A stretch of 18,860 nucleotides of DNA, taken from positions 1-18,860 of the forward strand of contig JAEYNY010000045.1 in NCBI GenBank assembly GCA_023412275.1. Reading direction: 5' to 3'. How positions within the stretch are numbered: the first letter of the stretch is position 1; each line of letters starts with the position of its first letter. Shown piece after piece: positions 6,111 to 14,714 of the stretch. The notes beneath the pieces were generated by a model. That model did no database searches. It saw only the letters and a list, made by a program, of their open reading frames with translations, and was not told where the DNA came from. The translations under genes and the position numbers were made by a program. The DNA is from Bacillota bacterium. GTDB taxonomy: Bacteria > Bacillota > Clostridia > Acetivibrionales > DSM-1351.

Positions 6111-7646
6111 CTATGCAGTCAGGTTAATTGTATTTCGGTCATCGGTATACTGTGCCAACCTCTCGGGAAGATTCTCCAAGAGACTAACCCCGGTAACATT
6201 TGACCCTGTCACACCTTCTGCATGTTTAATTCCATTTCCTGAACCATTATTTTTGCCTTGAGTCAAACTCTGGTTACGGTTTTCACTTCTGTTTTCCTGT
6301 CCAACCTGAACACTCACACCGTCTATTGCTATACCCTGTTTTTGAAGTGAATCCTTTAGTAACTGCATATTAGTTTCAATAATTTCTTTTACCTGCTGGC
6401 TTTCAGCTATAAATTTTGCAGCTACTATCCCTTGCTCAGTAACAACCTTTAGTTCAAGCTTTCCTAAGTGATCTGGCTTGAGTTGAATAACCATTTCTGT
6501 TTTATCCTGTCCCAGAATAACCTTAGCCTGTTCCATAACCTGATTTACAACGTCTGCGGTTTTAATTGGCTGGCGAACTGAAAAAACTGATTTTTCAGCA
6601 GCTACTTGGTTGTTATTTAGAACGGTCTTAATGTCTCCTACAGCCTGAAAATTCTGAGTCAAATTCTGCTCATCTGTTGTTGCTGTTTGATCTGAAGTAT
6701 TCAACCCCTGCAGTCCTAACTGTGGCTTGGTTGACTCTGTACTTTCATCGCTATTTTCCTTAGGTACATCTTTTGTTTTAGTTTCAATATCAACTTTTTT
6801 GGAATCAGTTTTTTTACTGTCACCTTCCAGAGATACTTCCTCTGGCACATCAGTATCAATATTTTGAGAAACGGCTGTTTCCACTGATTGAGATTGAGAC
6901 TTCATTACCGCTATTATTTTTGCTGCTTCATCACTAATTAGCTCCGGATTATTCTGTCCGTTTTCAATAAGTGTGTCCAGCTTCTCTTTAATACTTGAAG
7001 CTACCTTTGACAAATCAATAGACACCTTTTCTGCCTGCGGATTAATATCCTCACTTGCCTGAATATTATTACTATTTTCAGTAACGGCTTCTGACTCAGG
7101 TTTTATCTGTTTTATAACTTCTGTAGCCAACTTTAGCAGAGTGTCCTTTTGCTGGTCATTGAGTCCAAGTAAATCAGATACCTTTTGCATAAAAACAGTC
7201 AATTTGTCAACATTCTTGAGATCTTTCAAGGAGAAACCAAGTTGTTTTGCCAGATCAGCCAACTGTCCAGGTGCAATCCCAAGCATTTGTGCAAGAGCTG
7301 CTATCTGCTCATCATACTTTTCAGATACTTGATCTTCGTCTGTACTTACATTTGCTAATTCATTATTGGAATCGGCTTGCACTACTGGCTTTGTGGGTAC
7401 AGACTTTCTACTCATTTGAACTTCTGCAAATGACTTAAACTTGGTTTTACTGTCATTATCCTGTCCGACATTGTTGTTTGCTGCAGTATCGTTACGTTTT
7501 GAATAATTGTTTACAGTGGTATCAAGTACCGATTTAAACGATGTACTTGATGAACTCTGTGACGTTTTGGATTTAATATTCAAAATGTCATTACCACTGT
7601 CCTGATTCAAATTAAGTTTTAGTAAATTATTATTTGTCATTATCAT
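6111..7646 (-). CDS. fliK: Flagellar hook-length control protein FliK
   Basis: Secreted molecular ruler that measures the hook and switches export specificity through FlhB. The protein has 511 residues: a long low-complexity, charged and Ser/Asn/Gln-rich N-terminal two thirds, and a conserved C-terminal Flg_hook domain (about 366-452) with the LKPDHLGKLELKV motif near 389-401. The ATG at 7646 is chosen because GGAGG stands 7 bases upstream. The frame stays open for 48 more codons, but those overlap the end of ylxF and have no Shine-Dalgarno. A second in-frame ATG (7640) is also near the ribosome binding site. The tail after 452 is Asn/Gly-rich. The neighbours ylxF and flgD match the usual order. 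Confidence 0.94.
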   Translation of the reverse strand: MIMTNNNLLKLNLNQDSGNDILNIKSKTSQSSSSTSFKSVLDTTVNNYSKRNDTAANNNVGQDNDSKTKFKSFAEVQMSRKSVPTKPVVQADSNNELANVSTDEDQVSEKYDEQIAALAQMLGIAPGQLADLAKQLGFSLKDLKNVDKLTVFMQKVSDLLGLNDQQKDTLLKLATEVIKQIKPESEAVTENSNNIQASEDINPQAEKVSIDLSKVASSIKEKLDTLIENGQNNPELISDEAAKIIAVMKSQSQSVETAVSQNIDTDVPEEVSLEGDSKKTDSKKVDIETKTKDVPKENSDESTESTKPQLGLQGLNTSDQTATTDEQNLTQNFQAVGDIKTVLNNNQVAAEKSVFSVRQPIKTADVVNQVMEQAKVILGQDKTEMVIQLKPDHLGKLELKVVTEQGIVAAKFIAESQQVKEIIETNMQLLKDSLQKQGIAIDGVSVQVGQENRSENRNQSLTQGKNNGSGNGIKHAEGVTGSNVTGVSLLENLPERLAQYTDDRNTINLTA

Positions 7647-7676
7647 TTTCTCACCTCCTCGTTTTATTATATTTAT

Positions 7677-7711
7677 GTAATGGGGTAGGAATTCTCCATT
7701 CCCCCTATTAC
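7677..7711 (-). repeat. Imperfect hairpin between ylxF and fliK
   Basis: GTAAT pairs with ATTAC (7677-7681/7707-7711), GGG with CCC (7682-7684/7703-7705), and GGAAT with ATTCC (7688-7692/7698-7702), about 13 pairs in all with small bulges and a 5-base loop. It begins five bases after the ylxF stop and ends about 20 bases before the fliK Shine-Dalgarno. An A-rich, not U-rich, tract follows on the operon strand, so it is not a canonical terminator. A stabilising or translation-insulating role is inferred. Confidence 0.6.
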
Positions 7712-7716
7712 CTGTA

Positions 7717-8586
7717 TTATTTTTTTGAAGTAGTTCCTGGAACACCAACCTTGTATTCTTTAGCCAATTGTTCAGATACCTTTGCAGCAAAGGCAGGTGT
7801 CATTTCAGTGAGTATCGCACCGGCGGTATCCTTTTTAAGATTTTTCATTATATCAATTATCAGTGTCATTTTACTGGTGCCCATTTGTTCCATTATTCCG
7901 GCAACTGCGGAAGAATCCATTTGTTCATATATTGAACAGTACTTTTTAACATCGGCACTGACCTTTTCTTCTTTCATAATGCTTTCATATAATTCGTCTG
8001 CTTTTTGCGGATTAATCTTTTTAAAATAATTTTTGTATTCGGTTGTGTCTCCAGCAGATATAACCTCCGCCAGTTTGTCAAAATCCTTTTGAAGACTGTC
8101 CTTTTGGGATTGCAACTTGTTTTTTTCAGCCTCAAGGGCGTCTTTCTGTTGTTGAAGCAATGAGGAATTGCTATCCTTTGCAGTTATCTGATTTTTAGTA
8201 TTATCTAACTGCTTAGTTAAGTCTTCAACCCTCTTTTCCAACTCTTCCTTTTGAAGTTTAATCTCGTTGTATTTGCTTCTTACCTGCTCTTCAGTCATAT
8301 TTTTCTCTTCTTCGGGGTCAGGTTTCTCCGGTAGAGACCACTTTAACACAGGTATGCCTCGTATGCTATCTCCCATACTGTCTGCAATACCATTTACATT
8401 GAATTTGACAGCAAGAAACAATGCTCCCCCAATAATTAAGACAACAAGCAGCAATGCTGTTATTATCGATACTACATAGAAAAGGGCGCTAGTGGTCTTT
8501 TTCTCCTGTGTTTTTGACACTTCTGTCTTTTTAAAAGGTGTTTCTACTTTTTCAGCTTGTTCTGTAATATTAATATTTTCCGGCAT
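7717..8586 (-). CDS. ylxF: YlxF/MotE-like membrane protein with MgtE-N-like C-terminal domain
   Basis: Membrane protein of 289 residues lying between fliJ and fliK, the position of ylxF in B. subtilis. The architecture is a charged cytosolic N-terminus (1-33), one strong transmembrane helix (34-60), a long coiled coil (about 98-175, Lys/Glu/Gln-rich), and a C-terminal helical domain (about 182-279) resembling the MgtE intracellular N-domain and MotE (YFKKINPQKADELY, then MDSSAVAGIMEQM). The ATG at 8586 is preferred because AGGAG lies 6 bases upstream. Earlier in-frame starts at 8631 and 8604 lie deep in fliJ. It overlaps fliJ by 17 bases. MotE is a chaperone of a periplasmic motility protein in rhizobia. 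No role is established for this branch, and the coiled coil might contact the export apparatus or stator. Confidence 0.85.
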   Translation of the reverse strand: MPENINITEQAEKVETPFKKTEVSKTQEKKTTSALFYVVSIITALLLVVLIIGGALFLAVKFNVNGIADSMGDSIRGIPVLKWSLPEKPDPEEEKNMTEEQVRSKYNEIKLQKEELEKRVEDLTKQLDNTKNQITAKDSNSSLLQQQKDALEAEKNKLQSQKDSLQKDFDKLAEVISAGDTTEYKNYFKKINPQKADELYESIMKEEKVSADVKKYCSIYEQMDSSAVAGIMEQMGTSKMTLIIDIMKNLKKDTAGAILTEMTPAFAAKVSEQLAKEYKVGVPGTTSKK

Positions 8587-9037
8587 TTTCTTCTCCTGAA
8601 CCATCCTTGAACTTAAAACTGTTAAGCTCATCTATTAATAGTTGTTCTGCTTTCCCCTGTTCCTTTAAGAACTCGTTATATTTCTTTTCTCTAAGTTTAT
8701 CCAGTATCTTTCTTTCCTGTACTGCTTTTACCAGACTCTCTCTTCTAATATCGACTTGATTCTGGGCGATATTTACATTTTCTTTCTGTTCTGTTATTTT
8801 TTGTTTTAAAAAGGACAAATAATTATTATATGACCTTATTTGACTAATTGAAACTCCTTGGTCTACCTTCGAATTAAGTTCACTGATAGAAGATTCTCTG
8901 GTTGTTTTCAAACCCGTCAGAAATTCTTTTTGCTTCTCTAACTCTCTTGAAGCTAAGGCCAGGTTATTTTTAGCATTGTCCTCCATCTGTACTTTAAGAT
9001 TGCGTACTGATTCAAGTCTAAATCCGAACTTTTGCAA
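8570..9037 (-). CDS. fliJ: Flagellar export protein FliJ
   Basis: Coiled-coil stalk protein of the flagellar type III export ATPase, inserted into the FliI hexamer and contacting FlhA. The 155 residues are almost wholly helical and charged. The family start FGFRLESVRNLK (4-15) is present, and no membrane segment is seen. The start is TTG at 9037 with AGGAGG about 10 bases upstream; family similarity begins at once and no ATG fits. It lies 19 bases after fliI and overlaps the next gene by 17 bases, whose ribosome binding site is inside the fliJ tail. FliJ sequences are poorly conserved, so the call rests on the N-terminal motif, length, coiled coil and position directly after fliI. Confidence 0.92.
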   Translation of the reverse strand: MQKFGFRLESVRNLKVQMEDNAKNNLALASRELEKQKEFLTGLKTTRESSISELNSKVDQGVSISQIRSYNNYLSFLKQKITEQKENVNIAQNQVDIRRESLVKAVQERKILDKLREKKYNEFLKEQGKAEQLLIDELNSFKFKDGSGEENAGKY

Positions 9038-9056
9038 TCAAACCCAGCCTCCTTTA

Positions 9057-10367
9057 TTATTTCAGTAAACTAAGCACCTGTGAATGTATATCCTCATAGG
9101 AAACCTTTTCATCAGTTTCCTGTTGAAGAAACGAAGTTATATCATCAATACTCTCTATTGCATAGTCTATCTTCTCATTACTTCCTTTTACATACGCACC
9201 TATATTGATTAAATCCTCTGCATCTCTATGCACAGCCAGTATTTTCTTTATTTCATTGGCACATTTTTTATGTTCTTTATCAATAATATCACCCATAACC
9301 CTGCTGACACTTGCAAGAACATCAATGGCAGGATAATGATTTTTATTTGCCATTGCTCTAGAAAGAACAATATGTCCGTCAAGGATTCCTCTGGCAGTAT
9401 CAGTTACTGGTTCAGTAAGGTCATCACCATCTACCAGAACTGTGTACAATCCTGTTATCGACCCCTTCTCAGAAGTCCCTGCTCTCTCAAGTAATTTTGG
9501 AAATACAGAGAAAACAGATGGTGTATATCCTCGTGACACAGGAGGTTCGCCAATGGAAAGTCCTACTTCTCTTTGTGCCATTGCATATCTTGTCAATGAA
9601 TCCATTAAAAGTAGCACATCCTTGCCGCAATCCCTAAAGTACTCAGCAATCGCAGTGGCAACCATGGCCCCTTTAAGCCTTATTAATGCAGGCTGATCAG
9701 AAGTAGCTACTACAACTACCGACCTTGCAAGTCCCTCTTCTGTTAAATCCCTTTCCAAGAACTCTCTTACTTCTCTTCCTCGTTCTCCAATTAATGCAAT
9801 AACATTTATATCAGCTTTTGTATTTCTTGCAACCATACCCATCAAAGTACTCTTACCGACACCACTTCCGGCAAAAATACCAACTCTCTGTCCTTTACCT
9901 ATTGTCAAAAGTCCATCAATAGCTCTTACTCCCAAAGGTAAAGGCTCTGAAATCCTTTTTCTGGTTAAAGGGTTGGGTGGCTTATTATCAGTTTTATAAA
10001 AATGTTTGGATTGTAAGCTTCCCTTATCGTCTATAGGGTTGCCCAAACCATCCAGAACCCTGCCTATCAATTCAGGTCCCACTGCAACCTTTAATATATC
10101 GCCATTGGCTGAAACAGTACTTCCCGGGCCTATACCAAGCATTTCACCTAATGGCATTAACAAAACCTTCTCATCCTTAAACCCTACTACTTCTGCTTTA
10201 AGTTTATTGCCACCGGGGATGTGTATATTACAAAGGTTCCCAATACTCACCTGCGGGCCGTCCGATTCAATAGTAAGTCCTACAACCTTTGAAACCTTAC
10301 CGATATAATCTATATATTCTTTTGACTTTAATGCTTCCCTGTATTTAATTAGGTTCACGCCTGACAT
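9057..10367 (-). CDS. fliI: Flagellum-specific type III export ATPase FliI
   Basis: ATPase that drives unfolding and delivery of flagellar substrates at the export gate, related to F1-ATPase beta. The 436 residues show the P-loop AGSGVGKST (166-174, K172), the GERGRE segment (194-199) with the likely catalytic Glu195, and Walker B VLLLMDS (251-257, Asp256). The T3SS-type hallmark GEPPVSRGYTPSVF (273-286) is also present. The ATG at 10367 is preceded by TAGGAGGT at a good distance. It is flanked by fliH (regulator) and fliJ (stalk), the standard trio. The PPVSRGYTPSVF stretch separates it from the vacuolar and F-type ATPases and from the Rho factor. Confidence 0.98.
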   Translation of the reverse strand: MSGVNLIKYREALKSKEYIDYIGKVSKVVGLTIESDGPQVSIGNLCNIHIPGGNKLKAEVVGFKDEKVLLMPLGEMLGIGPGSTVSANGDILKVAVGPELIGRVLDGLGNPIDDKGSLQSKHFYKTDNKPPNPLTRKRISEPLPLGVRAIDGLLTIGKGQRVGIFAGSGVGKSTLMGMVARNTKADINVIALIGERGREVREFLERDLTEEGLARSVVVVATSDQPALIRLKGAMVATAIAEYFRDCGKDVLLLMDSLTRYAMAQREVGLSIGEPPVSRGYTPSVFSVFPKLLERAGTSEKGSITGLYTVLVDGDDLTEPVTDTARGILDGHIVLSRAMANKNHYPAIDVLASVSRVMGDIIDKEHKKCANEIKKILAVHRDAEDLINIGAYVKGSNEKIDYAIESIDDITSFLQQETDEKVSYEDIHSQVLSLLK

Positions 10368-10399
10368 TTGACCTCCTATAAAGAAAGCTGCAACGCACC

Positions 10400-11176
10400 T
10401 TAATTTGTTGATTCATTTAATATGTCTTTAAAGTCATTTTCTATTTTTTCTATTTTAGTTGCTGCACTTGCATCTATACTACCGAAGGAAGTCTCAATAA
10501 TACAGCCACCTTCTTTTAATGAAAGGTCTTTTTTAATTTCTATTTCCTCAGATCTTTCAAGCATCGATTCTAATTCATCCTTATTCTCATTAACAAAATC
10601 AAAATCCTGCTCACTCAATTTAAGAATTGCCTTCCGGTCTTTTGAACACTTTTCAAAAGCTTCCTTAACTAATAGCAATATATTCTGCTTACATTCCAAT
10701 TCATTACTTATTACTTTTTTTGCAATATCGAGAATGGTATTTACAGAATCCTCTTCCAGAGAATCCAGAACTTTCTTGTAATCAATACCAGCTTGGGTTT
10801 TAATTTCCTGAGCTTCATTAATAAGTGCTTCATATTCCTGTTTGGCTTGAGCTAAACCCTGCTCATAGCCCTCTGACCTTGCTTCTTCAGAAACCTGTTG
10901 TTTAAGGGTTTCTACATCAACAGATGCGTTTTTTATAATATCCTTAGCCTCAAGCAAGGCTTCCTTTATTATCATATCTGCTTCAGCTTTGGCCTTAATA
11001 ATAATTTCTTCGCCCATAGCCTTATAATCAACTTGTGGCTGCTCTTCTTCATCGTCCTGATCCAAATCCAGTTTAAGTCCTATATTTCTTACGGGAGGCT
11101 GGTATGTCAAAGGAAACTTAACCTGAAACGGAACACCAACATTTACCTGATTGTTTTTATATATCTTATTAGACAA
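10400..11176 (-). CDS. fliH: Flagellar assembly protein FliH (FliI regulator)
   Basis: Protein of 258 residues that binds the FliI N-terminus, restrains its ATPase and tethers it to the C-ring. A variable N-terminal segment (1-45) is followed by an Ala/Glu/Lys-rich coiled coil (about 50-140), which includes the small-residue pattern EGYEQGLAQAKQEYEA. The globular C-terminal FliH/ATP-synthase-delta-like domain follows, containing GGCIIETSFGSIDAS. The start is TTG at 11176, eight bases inside the end of fliG, with AGGAGG about 11 bases upstream. No ATG occurs until codon 54, so the TTG is well supported. Position between fliG and fliI and the domain order make other V/F-type E subunits unlikely. 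Confidence 0.93.
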   Translation of the reverse strand: MSNKIYKNNQVNVGVPFQVKFPLTYQPPVRNIGLKLDLDQDDEEEQPQVDYKAMGEEIIIKAKAEADMIIKEALLEAKDIIKNASVDVETLKQQVSEEARSEGYEQGLAQAKQEYEALINEAQEIKTQAGIDYKKVLDSLEEDSVNTILDIAKKVISNELECKQNILLLVKEAFEKCSKDRKAILKLSEQDFDFVNENKDELESMLERSEEIEIKKDLSLKEGGCIIETSFGSIDASAATKIEKIENDFKDILNESTN

Positions 11177-12188
11177 TTATTTCGTCGCCTCCTCCTCTTG
11201 AAATAACTATCTCGCCTGCATCCTCAAGCTTACGAATTATATTAACAATCTTCTGCTGTGCTTCTTCAACATCTTTGAGCCTTACTGGTCCCATAAATTC
11301 CAAATCTTCTCTGATCATTTCACTCAGACGCTTGGACATATTGGCAAATATAAGCTTCTGTACATCATCTGTTGCACCCTTAAGAGCAACAGCCAACTGG
11401 TTGTTATCAACTTCTCTAAGGAATCTCTGAATTGATCTTCCATCAAGAGTAAGAATGTCTTCAAATACGAACATACGTCTCTTAATTTCTTCTGCAAGAT
11501 CGGTATCTTCGATTTCCAATGTTTCCATAATGAATTTTTCCGTTCCTCTGTCAACAGAGTTGAGGATATCAACAATAGATTGAACACCACCGGCAGCAGT
11601 GTAATCTTCTGTAACCAAGGAAGAAAGTTTTTTTTCAAGGATTCGTTCAACTTCCTTTATTATATCAGGAGATGTTCTGTCCATCGTAGCTACTCTACGA
11701 GCAACATCTGCTTGCTTGTCCTGTGGAAGGGCTGATAGCACTACAGACGCCTGGTGTGGTTTTAAATATGCCAGTATCAATGCTATTGTCTGAGGATGTT
11801 CCCCTTGAATAAAGTTAAGCAACTGTGACGGATCAGTTTTCCTCACAAAATCAAAAGGCCTAACCTGTAATGATACTGTAAGTTTATTTATTATGTCTAC
11901 AGCCTTTTGAGAGCCTAAAGCCTTCTCAAGTATATCTTTAGCATATCCGATACCACCTTCGGCAATATACTCCTGTGCAAGACATATCTGATAGAACTCC
12001 TCTAGAACTCTTTCCTTTTCATCAGGAGTTACAGCCCTAATGTTGGCAATTTCTAAGGTTAACTGCTCTATCTCATCCTCTTTTAAATGCTTGAATATCT
12101 CAGCTGACTTCTCAGGGCCAAGGGAAATGAGCAGCATTGCAGCTTTTTCCCTTCCACTGTATTCTGTCTTTGCACTTGCTTTAGCCAA
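11169..12188 (-). CDS. fliG: Flagellar motor switch protein FliG
   Basis: Rotor protein that joins the MS ring (FliF) to FliM and meets the stator to generate torque. The N-terminal SGREKAAMLLISLG block contacts FliF. The EHPQ motif (130-133), followed by TIALILAYLKP, is the FliM-binding site. The C-terminal torque domain carries the charged helix region LDGRSIQRFLREVD, then SKRLSEMIREDLEFMGPVRL. The start chosen is TTG at 12188 (339 residues) because GGGGTG lies 6 bases upstream. A GTG three codons earlier (12197) is possible but would be inside that ribosome binding site. It follows fliF by 26 bases and overlaps fliH by eight. Confidence 0.97.
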   Translation of the reverse strand: MAKASAKTEYSGREKAAMLLISLGPEKSAEIFKHLKEDEIEQLTLEIANIRAVTPDEKERVLEEFYQICLAQEYIAEGGIGYAKDILEKALGSQKAVDIINKLTVSLQVRPFDFVRKTDPSQLLNFIQGEHPQTIALILAYLKPHQASVVLSALPQDKQADVARRVATMDRTSPDIIKEVERILEKKLSSLVTEDYTAAGGVQSIVDILNSVDRGTEKFIMETLEIEDTDLAEEIKRRMFVFEDILTLDGRSIQRFLREVDNNQLAVALKGATDDVQKLIFANMSKRLSEMIREDLEFMGPVRLKDVEEAQQKIVNIIRKLEDAGEIVISRGGGDEIIV

Positions 12189-12214
12189 GCTTTTCACCCC
12201 ACATATACATTTTT

Positions 12215-13789
12215 CTATTCATAATCATCTGTTAACCAATTCCGTAACAACTGCGCAACTGCGTCTGGCTTTTGCTTAACAAACTTATCAATCTGCTTTT
12301 TAACCTCCGACCTTTCTTCTGTATCAATTTCTGGAACAGGATCAGGTCTAATATCATTATATGCAAATTTGGGAGATGTGATTGCAGTATCATCGTCAAC
12401 TGCAAATGCAGGCTCCAGTTTCTGCCTTGATTTTTTCGGCAGAGCAATTATTACAAAATCTATAACCATCAATGCCAATAAAGCAAGTAAACCGTAATTG
12501 GAAATAAGATTCTTTAATGTATCTGCCGTAGATGGTGTTTCTACTACAGGAGGTTGAATCTTCAATTTTGTAACTGCAATGTTTTCCGCAGGAATCCCTG
12601 TTGCCATACTAGCAAGGTTCTTCACTTGAGTAATCATCTCATCATTAAGCTTTGTATCATCAGCAACTCTGTTGCCGTATAATAAGGTAATGGCAGCAGA
12701 AGATCTCTCTGGAATAAGTTCTCCCAAAGACTTCTCACTTTGTTTATTTGTTTCATTGTATTGAAAATTTTCAGTCACATCAGACTTTTTATAGGATTTT
12801 GCATCGCTTGAACCCGCCGGATAGGATGGCGTTGTACCGGGGTTAGAATTTACACCGGGTGTCCCTCCGGTATCCCCGTTTTTTAAATTTTCATTTATCT
12901 CTTGTCTGCTAATGATAGCACCTGAGTCTGCACCATTAGGATTTGTAAATTCCTTTGAGGACTGAGTCAAGGTATCAAAATCAAGAACCGGATTTACAAC
13001 TACTTTGGCTGTATCAAAACTATCTAATTGATCAACCAGTACTTCTCTTACATTTTTTTCTAGGTCATTTTTGTACTTCTTTTTCATGTCGTATTGAGTA
13101 GATGTTTTATCTATCCCGTTGTCACTGTCTGTATTAAGAACATTTCCTTTATTGTCCACAACAGTTACGTTTTTAGGATCCAACCCCTCAACACTACTTG
13201 CAACTAGTTTTACAATACTATCAGCCTGCTTAGCACTTATTTCATCTTTAGGAGTAATAACAACAGATGCCTTTGCATCCTTACTGTTGCTATCATCAAT
13301 CAAAAGAGTCTTTTCAGGTCTGACAATAGTTACATCTGCATCTTCAATATTTTGAAAAAGTTTTAATTGTCTGGCAATATCTGATTCATCAAGCTGCTGC
13401 CAGATATGTTTTTTATCACTTTCGGTTGTGTTTATCTTTATACTGCTGAGAGCATCAGCGAAAGTGAGTCCATTTTTTGAGTAACCTGTAGCTAATTCAA
13501 AATGGGCTTCGTCACTGTCTTTTTCGTTTACAATAATTCCTGATTTGTCATCAGTAAGCTTATAGGAAATTCCTTTTTCCTTTAATATTTTTTGCATTGC
13601 AGCAACATCTTCAGGACTGGCATCACTAATAACAGTAGTATAAGTAGGTCTTGTAATTAAAAATAGTCCTATACCTACAGAGACTACCACAATACCTGTT
13701 ATAATAAAAATACGCGTTTTTTGAGATTTATCTAATCCCTTCCAGAAGTCAAGAAGCGGCTTGAGCAATCGGGTTAAAAATTCTGGCAA
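12215..13789 (-). CDS. fliF: Flagellar MS-ring protein FliF
   Basis: Forms the membrane MS ring on which rotor and export gate are built. The 524 residues have two transmembrane helices (about 27-46 and 432-451) enclosing a large periplasmic region with the YscJ/FliF ring-building domains (TYTTVISDASPEDVAAMQKI at the start). There is a Gly/Pro/Ser/Asn-rich insertion before the second helix. The cytosolic tail (500-524, ending LLRNWLTDDYE) is the FliG-binding helix. The TTG at 13789, giving MPEFL as in relatives, is preferred because GAGGTG lies 6 bases upstream. A GTG three codons earlier lacks a Shine-Dalgarno. The 103-base gap before it shows only a weak extended -10-like sequence. Confidence 0.97.
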   Translation of the reverse strand: MPEFLTRLLKPLLDFWKGLDKSQKTRIFIITGIVVVSVGIGLFLITRPTYTTVISDASPEDVAAMQKILKEKGISYKLTDDKSGIIVNEKDSDEAHFELATGYSKNGLTFADALSSIKINTTESDKKHIWQQLDESDIARQLKLFQNIEDADVTIVRPEKTLLIDDSNSKDAKASVVITPKDEISAKQADSIVKLVASSVEGLDPKNVTVVDNKGNVLNTDSDNGIDKTSTQYDMKKKYKNDLEKNVREVLVDQLDSFDTAKVVVNPVLDFDTLTQSSKEFTNPNGADSGAIISRQEINENLKNGDTGGTPGVNSNPGTTPSYPAGSSDAKSYKKSDVTENFQYNETNKQSEKSLGELIPERSSAAITLLYGNRVADDTKLNDEMITQVKNLASMATGIPAENIAVTKLKIQPPVVETPSTADTLKNLISNYGLLALLALMVIDFVIIALPKKSRQKLEPAFAVDDDTAITSPKFAYNDIRPDPVPEIDTEERSEVKKQIDKFVKQKPDAVAQLLRNWLTDDYE

Positions 13790-13892
13790 AGCTACCACCT
13801 CATTAATTAATTTATTTCATCATTAGTTTTCATTTTTATAGAAACCTAAAAATAAATTTACATAATACCACAAATTTTACATAAATTCCTGA

Positions 13893-14201
13893 TTATATCT
13901 GCATCCTCATTATTTCAGAATATGCATCTAAAATCTTGTTTCTTATTTGCATGGTAAACTGCAAAGCAACATTAGCTTTTTCTCCAGCAATTAAAACTTC
14001 GGGAATATTATCCGTTTTGCCTAAAGCAAAATCTTCTTGTAATTTATTAGATTGATTTTCCAGATCTGACACCTTTGTAAGTGCTGATTTCAAGTAATCT
14101 CCAAAACTTACCTCAGGCGTATTTTTATCGTCATTAATTCCTTTAAGACTAAAATTATCAGGTATTAATCGTTGTACTTCCCCTATCTTGTCTACTGCCA
14201 T
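13893..14201 (-). CDS. fliE: Flagellar hook-basal body complex protein FliE
   Basis: Rod-base adaptor that links the FliF ring to the FlgB rod subunit and is the first exported substrate. The length, 102 residues, is normal for the family. The conserved C-terminal helix is present (KANVALQFTMQIRNKILDAY, then SEIMRMQI), and a central SFGDYLKSALTKVSDLE segment is typical. The ATG at 14201 follows an AGGGGGGT ribosome binding site. It lies 67 bases after flgC. It is the last short gene before the large fliF, as in most flagellar operons of Firmicutes. Confidence 0.96.
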   Translation of the reverse strand: MAVDKIGEVQRLIPDNFSLKGINDDKNTPEVSFGDYLKSALTKVSDLENQSNKLQEDFALGKTDNIPEVLIAGEKANVALQFTMQIRNKILDAYSEIMRMQI

Positions 14202-14268
14202 ACCTTAACCCCCCTGATTTACAACTGCAATCATAGAATTTAAACTAAAGTGTTCCGGTCATCTACAT

Positions 14269-14712
14269 TTATTTACCAATCTCCAAAGCTTTCAACGCCA
14301 TAGATTTGGTTGCATTTACCGATGTAACATTGGCTTCATATGATCTTGTTGCTGAAATCATATTAACCATTTCCGTAACAATATCAACATTTGGCATGTT
14401 TACATATCCTTCTGCATCAGCATCAGGATGCCCAGGATCGTATACCTTTTTAAACTCCGTAGGATCTTCCACAATACTACTGACTCTGACTCCGTTACCG
14501 CCATTGAGTTTGTTTGATGCGGTCTCTAAAGCCTGAGAAAATGAATTTGAATCCGAACGTTCTTCAAATACTACTTCTCTTCTTCTATACGGAGTACCGT
14601 CCGCAGTTCTTGTAGTATTTGCATTCGCAATATTCTGAGAAATGGTATCCATACGTACTCTTTGTGCAGTGAGTCCGGAAGCACTTATATCCAATGCACT
14701 AAAAATACCCAT
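14269..14712 (-). CDS. flgC: Proximal rod protein FlgC
   Basis: Rod subunit of 147 residues, exported and assembled above FlgB. The N-terminal rod motif FSALDISASGLTAQRVRMD, then SQNIANANTTRTADGTPYRR, is clear. The C-terminal helix (MPNVDIVTEMVNMISATRSY, then EANVTSVNATKSM) completes the rod-hook fold. The ATG at 14712 has GGGGAG about 9 bases upstream and sits only two bases after the flgB stop, so translation of the two rod proteins is probably coupled. The length and motifs are ordinary. Confidence 0.97.
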   Translation of the reverse strand: MGIFSALDISASGLTAQRVRMDTISQNIANANTTRTADGTPYRRREVVFEERSDSNSFSQALETASNKLNGGNGVRVSSIVEDPTEFKKVYDPGHPDADAEGYVNMPNVDIVTEMVNMISATRSYEANVTSVNATKSMALKALEIGK

Positions 14713-14714
14713 AA

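Noticed and set aside
7670..7700. Eight-codon ORF (MENSYPIT) between ylxF and fliK
   Set aside because: The GGGGG in front is only about one base from its ATG, too close for initiation, and the codons fall inside the hairpin.
7647..7790. N-terminal extension of fliK by 48 codons
   Set aside because: The extension overlaps the end of ylxF, has no ribosome binding site, and a strong GGAGG sits before the ATG at 7646.
7634..8029. Plus-strand open frame of 131 codons opposite ylxF and the fliK leader
   Set aside because: Hydrophobic composition is what antisense reading of a Lys/Glu-rich gene gives; no Shine-Dalgarno or recognised family.
13799..13892. Extended -10-like TGGTATTAT in the fliE-fliF gap as an internal promoter, and an eight-codon ORF there
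   Set aside because: No acceptable -35 at 16-18 bases and no Shine-Dalgarno for the ORF; the gap is simply AT-rich.
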